The translations under genes were made by a program, and so were the position numbers. Shown here piece after piece: positions 1 to 7,016 of a stretch of 31,989 nucleotides of DNA. Position 1 is the first letter of the stretch. Each line of letters opens with the position of its first letter. This DNA is from an uncultured Clostridia bacterium. Its GTDB lineage: Bacteria; Bacillota; Clostridia; Oscillospirales; CAG-272. The notes below the pieces were generated by a model that ran no database searches, was not told the DNA's origin, and saw nothing but the letters and a program-made list of their open reading frames with translations. The stretch lies in the NCBI GenBank assembly GCA_904501765.1, contig CAJGCM010000010.1:1-31989 (forward strand), written 5' to 3'.

Positions 1-194
1 CCCTGTTTTTTTGCCATTGCGATAGAAATCTCTACGGCTTCCCTTTCGGTTTTTGCATCGTCGAGATAATTCATATATCCCTCAGCGTAATCGTATATTG
101 CTTTGATTTTTTCGCTTGTTGCTTCCTCATAAACGTTCTTTCTCTTGTAAGAAAGTTTTTCAAGCATTTCTTTTCCAATTGTCTTTTCAGCCAT
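1..194 (-). CDS. M18-family aminopeptidase, N-terminal fragment (gene runs off the left edge)
   Basis: About 64 N-terminal residues are present, beginning MAEKTIGKEMLEKLSYKR and continuing through a YAEGYMNYLDDAKTEREAV segment. This resembles the start of clostridial M18 (aspartyl/leucyl-type) metallo-aminopeptidases, where an acidic 'Y..F....KTERE.V..AI.LA...G' stretch precedes the catalytic domain. M18 enzymes are cytosolic di-zinc exopeptidases that trim N-terminal residues from peptides. The metal ligands lie outside the window, so the call rests on the N-terminus only. The ATG overlaps the coaE stop by 8 bases (ATGGCTGA), with an AAAGG ribosome site inside coaE, which suggests translational coupling in one operon. 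Confidence 0.6.
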   Translation of the reverse strand, partial: MAEKTIGKEMLEKLSYKRKNVYEEATSEKIKAIYDYAEGYMNYLDDAKTEREAVEISIAMAKKQ

Positions 195-804
195 TTTTAT
201 TGTCGCCTTTCAGTAATGAATTTATAATATTTTCTATTTGTATTTTTAATTCGGAAATTTCTCCGTTATTAACTATAAGAAAATCGGATTTGGAAATAAT
301 ATAATCATCGGGAAGCTGGGCTTCAATGCGACGTTTAGCCTGCTCTTCGGAAATTTTGTCCCGGTTAATAATACGCATAACCCTTGTGGGCCTATCCGCC
401 ACTACAGCGATTATTTTATCGCACTCACGATCAAATCCGCTCTCAAACAAAAGAGGTGCATCTACAAGTGCGGCAGCTTTTCCTGCCTTCCTGTATTCCT
501 CAAGAATTTTGCGTACCTCTTCAAGAATGAGCTTGTGCGTTATTGCTTCAAGTCGCTTCTTTGCTCCTTCGCCGCCTTCGGAAAAAACAATCCTTGCCAA
601 AGCCTTTCTGTTAAGCGAGCCGTCGGCAAGAATAATTCCAAAGCCGAACTCCTCCGCAAGTAAAGGTATGCACTCTCCGCCGGGAGAAGTCATTTTTCTG
701 TATATGTAATCTGTGTCAATAGACGGTATGCCGTATTCGGCAAAAACAGAAGCAACTGTTCCTTTGCCGCTTCCGCTCCCTCCTGCAAGTCCGATGGTTA
801 ACAT
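187..804 (-). CDS. coaE: Dephospho-CoA kinase
   Basis: Catalyses the last step of coenzyme A synthesis: ATP-dependent phosphorylation of the 3'-hydroxyl of dephospho-CoA, in the cytosol. The 205 residues match the family's usual length of about 200. The P-loop GGSGSGKGT lies at residues 8-16, followed by the nucleotide-kinase IDTDYI element near residue 30 and the CoaE signature DAPLLFESG near residue 115. A lid-like stretch rich in Arg/Asp (VMRIINRDKISEEQA) follows near residue 145. The P-loop normally reads GxGSGKS(T); KGT here is a mild variant. It is the first gene of a minus-strand unit with the M18 aminopeptidase and has its own sigma-A-type promoter upstream. Assignment is secure. Confidence 0.95.
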   Translation of the reverse strand: MLTIGLAGGSGSGKGTVASVFAEYGIPSIDTDYIYRKMTSPGGECIPLLAEEFGFGIILADGSLNRKALARIVFSEGGEGAKKRLEAITHKLILEEVRKILEEYRKAGKAAALVDAPLLFESGFDRECDKIIAVVADRPTRVMRIINRDKISEEQAKRRIEAQLPDDYIISKSDFLIVNNGEISELKIQIENIINSLLKGDNKNG

Positions 805-830
805 ATTTTACTCCAAGACATAATAATATT

Positions 831-860
831 ATTATACTATATTTAAAAACAAAAAGTCAA
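831..860 (-). promoter_or_regulatory. Sigma-A-type promoter of coaE
   Basis: On the minus strand, TTGACT (860-855) and a perfect TATAAT (836-831) are separated by 18 bases. Transcription would start near 824, about 20 bases before the coaE ATG at 804. Confidence 0.75.
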
Positions 861-920
861 GGCAAAATATATGCGTTTTATTTTAAAATAATATTTTTAG
901 TTTAGAGGTAATAACCCAAT

Positions 921-1991
921 ATGAAATTTTCAAGCAAAGGCGGCGAATTAAAATTCTTTGCAGCCGCAAATTCTTATAACGGATTTATAAGTTATTTCGG
1001 CAAGGTGTTCAATCCCGAAAGGTTCGACAAAATTTTTATTTTAAAAGGTGGACCGGGAACAGGAAAAAGCAGTCTTATGAAACGAATATTACGCACAGGT
1101 GTGGCGGAAGGCTTTTATTCGGAGGCTATATATTGCTCCTCTGACGTAAACTCGTTAGACGGTGTTATTTTAAGCTCGGAAAAGCGGCAAATAGCTGTAC
1201 TTGATGGAACCGCCCCTCACGCAACAGACCCGCAAATCCCCGGAGCGGTTGAAGAAATAATAAATTTGGGAATTGGCTGGGATGCAAAGCTTCTTTGCGA
1301 ACAAAGGGACCGTATAGTTATGCTTAATAAAGCTAAATTAAAAGCTTACACCAAAGCCTATGAGAATTTATACATTTCTTCTGTATTTCATAAAAAATAC
1401 GAGGCAGAAATTGAAAGCAAATTTGATTTCGTTACAGCTGAACGCAAGGTTGAAGAGATGATTTCTAATCTTCAATTGAGGGGTGAAGGAATAATTCTTC
1501 CACGTCTTATAAGTTCTTTTTCAAAGGATGGCTTTACACGTCTTGAAACCTTAGAAAAAAATTCCGAGCAAATAATTAAATTAGGCGGCAACGGATATTC
1601 CGAATACATTTTTATAAATCTGTTAGTAAAAAGGCTGAACCAAATCGGCGCTAATTATTTCTACTTCCCCACCCCCTATAACACCAATAGTAACGAAGCC
1701 TTGTATATTCCCGATTGTAAGTTGGCAGTTATCATATCAGATAAAGCAAACTGCGATATTAACACAGAAAATTTGTGCTGTATAAAATCTCAGAACAGCG
1801 AGGACTTAGAAAGGTACAAACGACTTAAGAAATCATTTATTGAATATTCATGCGAGGAGTTAAAATGCGCCGCAAGACGTCATTTTGAGCTGGAAGATAT
1901 TTATATCGAGGCGATGGATTTCTCAGTAATCGAGGAATTAGCGGAAAGCGTTGAAAAAAGGTGCAAAAACATTCTTAGTGGAGCCATATAA
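921..1991 (+). CDS. PRK06851-like P-loop ATPase of unknown function
   Basis: A 356-residue soluble protein with no recognised pathway. It resembles the PRK06851 family of clostridial and bacillar ATPases. Residues 37-97 carry a Walker A motif GGPGTGKSS (43-51) and a Walker-B-like strand ending IAVLDGT (91-97), followed by APHATDPQIPGAVEEI, which is typical of the family. The middle (about 125-190) is probably helical. Residues 195-280 look like a second copy of the same fold: KDGF, a strand, LGGNGYSEY where a second P-loop would sit (221-229), and LAVIISD (268-274). The second P-loop has lost its GKS/T, so only the first lobe should bind nucleotide. An AGAGG ribosome site at 904-908 supports the start. 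It is transcribed alone, divergent from coaE and convergent with ackA. Cellular role is unknown. Confidence 0.75.
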   Translation: MKFSSKGGELKFFAAANSYNGFISYFGKVFNPERFDKIFILKGGPGTGKSSLMKRILRTGVAEGFYSEAIYCSSDVNSLDGVILSSEKRQIAVLDGTAPHATDPQIPGAVEEIINLGIGWDAKLLCEQRDRIVMLNKAKLKAYTKAYENLYISSVFHKKYEAEIESKFDFVTAERKVEEMISNLQLRGEGIILPRLISSFSKDGFTRLETLEKNSEQIIKLGGNGYSEYIFINLLVKRLNQIGANYFYFPTPYNTNSNEALYIPDCKLAVIISDKANCDINTENLCCIKSQNSEDLERYKRLKKSFIEYSCEELKCAARRHFELEDIYIEAMDFSVIEELAESVEKRCKNILSGAI

Positions 1992-2042
1992 TTTTTTTCT
2001 ATTATTGACATTGAGTTAAAATTGTGTTAAACTATACAAAAG

Positions 2043-2077
2043 AAAAATACCCGTAGGTTTTTTCTACGGGTATTTTT
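2043..2077. terminator. Bidirectional intrinsic terminator between the ATPase gene and ackA
   Basis: A perfect 14-bp inverted repeat (AAAAATACCCGTAG and its complement) flanks a 7-base loop. A-tracts on the left and T-tracts on the right let it end transcription in both directions. It lies 3 bases beyond the ackA stop and about 50 bases after the ATPase stop. Confidence 0.88.
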
Positions 2078-2080
2078 ATG

Positions 2081-3286
2081 TTAAAGAGATTTTACGATTT
2101 TTTCGGTATCCTCTGCGATAACAAGCTCTTCGTTGGTAGGAATCATATAAACCTTAACCTTTGAATCGTCTGCCGAGAGAACGACAGGCTCGGAGGAGTG
2201 CTTAAATGTGTTTCTTTCCTTATCGAGCTTAACGCCAAGATACTCAAGTCCTGCAAGAGAATGCTCTCTGATATAGGTAGAATGCTCACCTATACCGGCT
2301 GTAAACACTATTGCGTCAACCCCGCCCATAGCAGCGGAATAAGAGCCGATAAACTTCTTTATCTGGTAGCAAAGCATATCGTAAGCGAGTTTCGCTCTTT
2401 CATTACCCTCGTCTATTGCCTTTTCGAGGTCACGGGAGTCGGAGCCAACGCCGCTTATACCTGCAAAGCCGCATTTTTTGTTCATATAGCTATCAATTTC
2501 TTTTGCATTCATATTTTCCTTTTCCATGATAAAAGGAACGATAGCAGGGTCAATAGCACCGCATCTGGTGCCCATCATAATACCGTCAAGTGGTGTAAAG
2601 CCCATCGAGGTATCGAAGCATTTGCCGTCCTTAACAGCTGTGATGGAAGAGCCGTTTCCTATGTGACAGGTTATGATTTTTGTACCTTCAGCAGGAACAC
2701 CGAGAAGCTTGATAGCCTCAGCGCTAACGTATCTGTGAGAGGTACCGTGCGCTCCGTAGCGCCTTACGCCGTATTTCTCGTACATGTCATAAGAAATTCC
2801 GTACATATAAACCTCTTTTTCCATCGTCTGATGGAAGGCGGTATCAAATACCAAAACCTGAGGCTTATCCGGCATAACAGATTTGCAACCCTTTATACCC
2901 ATAATATGAGCCGGTGTATGTAAGGGAGCGTAGGCGGTGCATTTTTCGAGTATTTCCATTACCTCGTCATTTGCAAGCATAGATTTTGCAAAATGGGGAC
3001 CACCGTGAACTACTCTGTGTCCTATCGCTTCTATTTCGTCAACAGATTCAAGACAACCGACGTTCTTGTCAAGAAGAGCGCTTACAACCAGCTTCATAGC
3101 CTCTGAGTGATCGGAAAGAGGTGTTTCTTTAACGTAATCCTCCCTGCCATCCATCTTGTGGATAATGCGGGAGCCTTCAATTCCGATTCTCTCGCAATTT
3201 CCCTTTGCAAGAACGCTCTTGTTATCCGTATCAAAAAGCTGATACTTAAGAGAGCTTGAACCTGCATTAACAACTAAAACCTTCAT
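2081..3286 (-). CDS. ackA: Acetate kinase
   Basis: Interconverts acetyl phosphate plus ADP with acetate plus ATP; in fermentative Clostridia it is a main substrate-level ATP source. The 401-residue protein has the family's landmarks in order: NAGSSSLKY at the start (phosphate-binding loop), HRVVHGG near 90, DTAFHQTM near 148, HGTSHRYVS near 180, GNGSS near 210, the MGFTPLDGIMMGTRCG signature near 230, and TAGIGEH near 330. The ATG at 3286 is chosen because it follows an AAAGGAAT ribosome site and gives the family N-terminus MKVLVVNAGSSS; an in-frame upstream extension is not needed. The usual upstream partner pta is not adjacent. Its divergent neighbour tmcAL uses acetate and ATP. Confidence 0.97.
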   Translation of the reverse strand: MKVLVVNAGSSSLKYQLFDTDNKSVLAKGNCERIGIEGSRIIHKMDGREDYVKETPLSDHSEAMKLVVSALLDKNVGCLESVDEIEAIGHRVVHGGPHFAKSMLANDEVMEILEKCTAYAPLHTPAHIMGIKGCKSVMPDKPQVLVFDTAFHQTMEKEVYMYGISYDMYEKYGVRRYGAHGTSHRYVSAEAIKLLGVPAEGTKIITCHIGNGSSITAVKDGKCFDTSMGFTPLDGIMMGTRCGAIDPAIVPFIMEKENMNAKEIDSYMNKKCGFAGISGVGSDSRDLEKAIDEGNERAKLAYDMLCYQIKKFIGSYSAAMGGVDAIVFTAGIGEHSTYIREHSLAGLEYLGVKLDKERNTFKHSSEPVVLSADDSKVKVYMIPTNEELVIAEDTEKIVKSL

Positions 3287-3320
3287 TTTTAAATTCCTTT
3301 CTGATGTTTTTACAGTAAAG

Positions 3321-3349
3321 ATTATACACCATTTTTTTCTAATTATCAA
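3321..3349 (-). promoter_or_regulatory. Sigma-A-type promoter of ackA
   Basis: On the minus strand, TTGATA (3349-3344) and TATAAT (3326-3321) are separated by 17 bases. The predicted start lies about 30 bases upstream of the ackA ATG. A matching promoter for the divergent tmcAL was not clear in this 102-base gap. Confidence 0.75.
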
Positions 3350-3388
3350 CCCGAAAAACAAAAAATATTATTTTTTTAAGGAGGGAGT

Positions 3389-4600
3389 ATGACAACAGTA
3401 GCTATAATTGCAGAATATAACCCCTTCCATTCGGGTCATAAATATCAAATTGATAAAATAAGAGAAGAGTTCGGCTCTGATACAGCGGTTATCGCTATAA
3501 TGAGCGGCAACTACACACAAAGAGGCGAGATTGCCTTTTCGGATAAACTTACAAGAGCGACAATGGCTACCGAAGCAGGAGTCAATCTCGTTCTGGAGCT
3601 GCCCTTCCCTTACTCCTCTTCTGCAGCTGATATTTTCGCAAGAAGCGCAGTGCATATTGCCTCCTCGATAAACGTTGTAGATTATCTCTCCTTCGGTAGC
3701 GAATGCGGTGATATTATTTTGCTTACGCAAGCTGCGGAAATTATGCTTTCGGAAGAATATAATGCTCAATTTGCAAAGCTTAAGAAAAATAAAGATTTAG
3801 GCTATGCAAAGCTATGCGAGGCAGCTTACCGCTCCGTTGTCGGTGACCAAAACACGTTATCTTTTACGCCTAACAATATTCTCGCTGTAGAATATATAAA
3901 AGCAATTATATGCTCCGGAGGAAGCCTCAGGCCTCACACAGTTAAGCGAATAGGAGGCGGATATTCCGACTCTGTGGTCAATCCCGACAAGGAGTTTCAG
4001 AGTGCTACAGCTTTAAGAGGTGCGTTTATAAGCTCGAAAGATACAGCTTATAAATACATTCCGGAACCAACTCATAAAATCCTTACCGAGGCTGAGGCTC
4101 GTGGAGATGCTCCCTGCGATATGGATGCGCTTTCGGCTGCTGTAATTTCTAACTTTCGTTTACTTAATTCTGTCTCAGTATGTAATATACACGATGCAGA
4201 AGACGGTATATATAATCGGCTTCAAAAATATAGCTTTGAAGCTGCGACAATTTCCTCTCTTCTTGAGCTTTCCGCCACGAAGAAATACACCAATGCAAGA
4301 CTTAGACGGGCGATGTGGAATATCTTTTTCGGCGTTACCTCCTCCGATGTAAAGACTCCTCCTCTATTTACCCAAGTGCTTGCAATGGATAAAACCGGAA
4401 TGCAAAAATTGAGAGATATCAGGAAAAAATCAGACTTTCCCGTACTTACAAAGCCCTCGGATTACGAGAGTTTTACAGAGGTTCAGCGAAGACAAAAGGA
4501 CCTGTCAGAAAAAGCAGATTCTGTTTTTGAGTTAACAAAGCCTCTGCCGAAATCAGGAAAAACCGCTATAAAATTAACGCCTTATATCAAAAAAGGTTAA
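3389..4600 (+). CDS. tmcAL: tRNA(Met) cytidine acetate ligase (TmcAL/YlbM)
   Basis: Forms N4-acetylcytidine at wobble position 34 of elongator tRNA-Met by activating acetate with ATP to acetyl-AMP. The 403-residue length is typical. The nucleotidyltransferase-type motif EYNPFHSGH at residues 9-17 supplies the HxGH-like ATP site, and MSGNYTQRGE (residues 38-47), followed by the DKLTRATMA helix and LVLELPFPYSSSAADIFA (about 68-85), matches the family closely. The C-terminal half (about 270-400) is the helical domain with the conserved tract around NARLRRAMWNI. A strong AAGGAGGGA ribosome site lies just before the ATG. It is divergent from ackA, a frequent arrangement in Clostridia as far as I recall. 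No terminator follows, so reading into the next gene is possible. Confidence 0.93.
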   Translation: MTTVAIIAEYNPFHSGHKYQIDKIREEFGSDTAVIAIMSGNYTQRGEIAFSDKLTRATMATEAGVNLVLELPFPYSSSAADIFARSAVHIASSINVVDYLSFGSECGDIILLTQAAEIMLSEEYNAQFAKLKKNKDLGYAKLCEAAYRSVVGDQNTLSFTPNNILAVEYIKAIICSGGSLRPHTVKRIGGGYSDSVVNPDKEFQSATALRGAFISSKDTAYKYIPEPTHKILTEAEARGDAPCDMDALSAAVISNFRLLNSVSVCNIHDAEDGIYNRLQKYSFEAATISSLLELSATKKYTNARLRRAMWNIFFGVTSSDVKTPPLFTQVLAMDKTGMQKLRDIRKKSDFPVLTKPSDYESFTEVQRRQKDLSEKADSVFELTKPLPKSGKTAIKLTPYIKKG

Positions 4601-4627
4601 AGATTGCGGTATTTAAATAGCACTCAT

Positions 4628-4636
4628 TTTGTCGAA
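4628..4636 (+). promoter_or_regulatory. Candidate Spo0A box
   Basis: TTTGTCGAA is a full match to the published B. subtilis Spo0A-box consensus TTTGTCRAA. It ends 4 bases upstream of the -35 element at 4641, the usual place for an activator. A 9-base match can arise by chance in an AT-rich genome, so this is a candidate only. Confidence 0.4.
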
Positions 4637-4640
4637 TATA

Positions 4641-4669
4641 TTTACACGGAACAAAATAGCTGTTATTAT
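4641..4669 (+). promoter_or_regulatory. Sigma-A-type promoter with extended -10
   Basis: TTTACA (4641-4646), 17 bases, then TATTAT (4664-4669), preceded by TGT that fits an extended -10. It would start transcription about 45-50 bases before the 99-residue gene at 4724 and probably also serves the DUF3048 gene. Confidence 0.65.
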
Positions 4670-4723
4670 GTTTTCGGAAGGAGTGGCAGTCATCTTTTCC
4701 AAATAAATTGAAAGGAGCAGAGT

Positions 4724-5023
4724 ATGTTAGAAGTAAACGGTATCGAATCCGGCGAATTTCTTGAGTACAAGGGCAGACCTCTCGTACGCAAGGATGATGA
4801 TATTTACTACGGAGATCTCGGTGCTCATTATGTAAAAATGATGATTATGTCCGAAAAAAATACGGACAAGAGCGACGAAAAAATACCAAAGGACATTGTA
4901 GTTCAGCTTTTTGCTGCAGGAAATCCTTTTCCTGAAAAACAAATAAATGCAAAGGGACTTTCAGATGCTTTTGAGACTGCGGAAGCATGGCTCAATAGAT
5001 TTGACCCTATAATTACGGGTTAA
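4724..5023 (+). CDS. Conserved small protein of unknown function (99 aa)
   Basis: I do not recognise a named domain. It is a small, acidic, soluble protein with no signal peptide or membrane segment. It begins MLEVNGIESGEFLEYKGRPL, followed by a DDIYYGD stretch, a central KMMIMSEKN strand, an IPKDIVVQLF strand and a C-terminal helix GLSDAFETAEAWL. I have the impression of similar short hypothetical proteins elsewhere in Clostridia, but cannot verify this. Strong evidence that it is real: an AAAGGAG ribosome site 7 bases before the ATG, a good promoter upstream, and clean spacing to the next gene. It probably forms a two-gene unit with the DUF3048 protein 48 bases downstream. The Spo0A-box-like site in front hints at a sporulation or stationary-phase link, which is inference. 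Confidence 0.75.
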   Translation: MLEVNGIESGEFLEYKGRPLVRKDDDIYYGDLGAHYVKMMIMSEKNTDKSDEKIPKDIVVQLFAAGNPFPEKQINAKGLSDAFETAEAWLNRFDPIITG

Positions 5024-5037
5024 TCTCATATAAAACG

Positions 5038-5059
5038 TGCGTATCCACAAGGCTACGCA
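5038..5059 (+). other. Short hairpin abutting the ribosome site of the DUF3048 gene
   Basis: TGCGTA (5038-5043) and TACGCA (5054-5059) form a 6-bp stem with a 10-base loop. The right arm touches the AAGGAGG ribosome site (5059-5065). In RNA it could tune translation of the next gene or be incidental. Confidence 0.3.
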
Positions 5060-5071
5060 AGGAGGTAAAAA

Positions 5072-6187
5072 ATGAAATCTGACCCTAAAGGCAATAAGCA
5101 AAAGCTGTTTGCCGCTATAATTATTGCTATTGTTCTTATTTTGACTATTGGTATTGCTGTCAGCGGTTGGCAAAACGAGCCTCAGGATGCTATAACCCCT
5201 CCGCCACAGTCAGACAACGAAGCGGAGGACAAGACCGAGGACGAAAATAAAAATAACAACGACGATGGTAAGGAAGACGAAGGCGCTAAACCTGAAATCA
5301 AATATATAAATTATCTCACCGGGCTTCAGATAAGTGAGAATATCTTTCAGAAAAAACCTTATGCCTTTTTAGTTTCCACAAATGCTCCAACCTATGGAAT
5401 ATCCACATCGGATTTATTTATAGAAATTCCAACCGAAAAAGGTGATACTCGCTTCCTTATGTATTCGTCGGATATTTCTTCGATGGAAAAAATCGGTGCG
5501 TTTGCGCCTACTCGAGATTACATATCTCAGCTCACTAAAGCATTTGGTGGAATACTGGTTGCAAAAGGTTGCGATGATTTATTTGAATATAATTCTATAG
5601 CATCGACCCTATCTTTGGATTTATCCAAAAATCAAAAATATACCTTCGTTGAGAACTCTTCCGAGGTATACAGCTCAGATGCGCTTATTGAAGAACTTTT
5701 GACGAATGAAAAAATAGATACGGAGCTTATTAAGAAAATATCCATTCCATACGTTTTCGCAGCGGAAGAAAGTACGGTAGTCGGAAAAGCCTCCGCCTCA
5801 GTAATAACTCTTCCCTATGCGCCATCAAACAACACGTCTCTAATTTTTAACTCAAAAACCAATCGATACACCCTCATGAAAAACGGCTCCGAGAAGATAG
5901 ATATGCTGACAGGTGAGGCTGCAGAATTTACAAATGCAGTTATACTTTTTGCCGATTCGACCACTTATGAAAAGTCGGAAGGAGTAAGAACTGTAATAAA
6001 CACTCTGGCAGAAGGTAGAGGCTATTATGCCACAGGCGGTAAACTCATCGAAATCAAGTGGTACGCTGACGAGAGTGGTAATCTTTCCTTCACCACCCTT
6101 TCGGGAGAGATACTTACAGTAAACCGCGGAAACTTTTATATTGGATATTATAAATCCTCAGAAGCCGGCTCAGTTACCTTTAAATAA
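5072..6187 (+). CDS. Membrane-anchored DUF3048 (YerB-like) protein
   Basis: A 371-residue protein anchored by one N-terminal transmembrane segment (about residues 12-32) with no lipobox cysteine, so it is likely an uncleaved signal anchor with the bulk outside the cell. A low-complexity acidic linker of Asp/Glu/Asn/Lys spans about 40-73. The outer part matches the two-domain DUF3048 pattern: an N-terminal domain beginning NYLTGLQIS and containing GDTRFLMYSSD and EKIGAFAPTRDYI, and a C-terminal domain with NRYTLMKNGSEKIDMLTGE, a region near GRGYYATGGKLIEIKW and the ending EILTVNRGNFYIGYY. The biochemical role of DUF3048/YerB is not established. An AAGGAGG ribosome site precedes the ATG. It shares a likely transcript with the 99-residue gene. 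The C-terminal domain is the better conserved, as judged by eye. Confidence 0.8.
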   Translation: MKSDPKGNKQKLFAAIIIAIVLILTIGIAVSGWQNEPQDAITPPPQSDNEAEDKTEDENKNNNDDGKEDEGAKPEIKYINYLTGLQISENIFQKKPYAFLVSTNAPTYGISTSDLFIEIPTEKGDTRFLMYSSDISSMEKIGAFAPTRDYISQLTKAFGGILVAKGCDDLFEYNSIASTLSLDLSKNQKYTFVENSSEVYSSDALIEELLTNEKIDTELIKKISIPYVFAAEESTVVGKASASVITLPYAPSNNTSLIFNSKTNRYTLMKNGSEKIDMLTGEAAEFTNAVILFADSTTYEKSEGVRTVINTLAEGRGYYATGGKLIEIKWYADESGNLSFTTLSGEILTVNRGNFYIGYYKSSEAGSVTFK

Positions 6188-6237
6188 GCCTGATTTGCAA
6201 ATTTAAGGTTTGTAAAATTTGATACGAAAAACAATAT

Positions 6238-6272
6238 AAAAACAGGTTACCAAGGATAGTAACCTGTTTTTT
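6238..6272. terminator. Bidirectional terminator between the DUF3048 gene and spoVT
   Basis: Inverted repeat with arms AAAACAGGTTAC (6239-6250) and GTAACCTGTTTT (6259-6270), an 8-base loop and flanking A/T tracts. It serves the plus-strand DUF3048 gene and the minus-strand spoVT, whose stop is at 6279. Confidence 0.88.
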
Positions 6273-6278
6273 ATATAT

Positions 6279-6833
6279 TCAGCTTTCCATTTGTTTTCCG
6301 AGAAAAATACCCGCCGTTTGTATAAGCTTTGTTTCGACCTCTTTTGAGATTCTATTTTCGTCGCTTAGGCCGCTTGGATTAGCGGAAACCACGCAGCCTA
6401 TTATATCCCCTTCCGCCAAAATAGGCATAGCGCAGCTAATGGAATATTCGCTATTTCCCTCAGTGACATAAAGATTATCTCTGTTTTGCGTGTTGTGATA
6501 AAGTGTTCTTCTGTCGATTATTTCCTCAAGCTCTTCTGATATTTTCTTTTCCATATGATCACGCTTTGAAGCGCCTGAAACTGCAATGATTACATCTCTA
6601 TCGCATATAAAAATAGGCAATCCTGAGGTTTTCTGTAATGTGTCCGCATATTCGGCAGCAAAATTCTGAAGCTCTCCTATGGGAGAATATTTTTTAAAGA
6701 TAACCTCCCCTTCTCTGTCTGTATATATCTCAAGAGGGTCGCCCTCACGGATTCTCATTGTTCTTCTTATTTCTTTTGGAATAACGACACGACCAAGGTC
6801 GTCTATCCTTCTTACAATTCCTGTGGCTTTCAT
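6279..6833 (-). CDS. spoVT: Stage V sporulation protein T, AbrB-type regulator
   Basis: A DNA-binding regulator of forespore gene expression in endospore formers; in B. subtilis it tunes sigma-G-dependent genes. The 184-residue protein has the expected two domains. Residues 1-50 form the swapped-hairpin AbrB domain, with MKATGIVRRIDDLGRVVIPK near-identical to the family, then EIRRTMRIREGDPLEIY. Residues about 55-180 form a GAF-like sensor domain, including PIFICDRDVIIAVSGASK and AMPILAEGDIIGCVV. The length equals that of characterised SpoVT proteins and distinguishes it from the shorter AbrB/Abh (about 95 residues). An AAAGG ribosome site lies 6 bases from the ATG. The 138 bases upstream contain a TATAAT (6896-6891) but no good -35, and I could not see a convincing sigma-G promoter. 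Confidence 0.95.
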   Translation of the reverse strand: MKATGIVRRIDDLGRVVIPKEIRRTMRIREGDPLEIYTDREGEVIFKKYSPIGELQNFAAEYADTLQKTSGLPIFICDRDVIIAVSGASKRDHMEKKISEELEEIIDRRTLYHNTQNRDNLYVTEGNSEYSISCAMPILAEGDIIGCVVSANPSGLSDENRISKEVETKLIQTAGIFLGKQMES

Positions 6834-6971
6834 ATATTACCTTTCTTATTACCAAATACTAACCTTAAAAATTGCTCTTTTTGGAGTACAATTATATTAT
6901 TAGATGTTTTTCTAAAATTATCCCGTAAATCAAAAAAACGACTGCAGTAAAAATTGGAAACTTTTGCTGTT

Positions 6972-7009
6972 AGAAAAAAGAGCGGACTTTCAAGTCCGCT
7001 CTTTTTTCT
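6972..7009. terminator. Strong terminator after the lipoprotein gene
   Basis: An 18-bp perfect inverted repeat (6972-6989 and 6992-7009) with a GC-rich core GAGCGGACTT and A/T-rich ends. It lies just beyond the lipoprotein stop at 7017 and is symmetrical, so it could act on both strands, also insulating spoVT. Confidence 0.88.
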
Positions 7010-7016
7010 CCAAGAT

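Noticed and set aside
2198..2923. 241-codon open frame on the plus strand
   Set aside because: It lies wholly antisense inside ackA, has no ribosome site or recognisable domain, and ackA is certain.
3368..3769. 133-codon minus-strand frame with many cysteines
   Set aside because: Antisense to the start of tmcAL. The CxxC-like look comes from reverse-complemented tmcAL codons; no ribosome site.
6834..6971. Sigma-G promoter for spoVT
   Set aside because: Expected from B. subtilis, but no pair of GHATR and CATnnTA elements at 17-18 base spacing was found.
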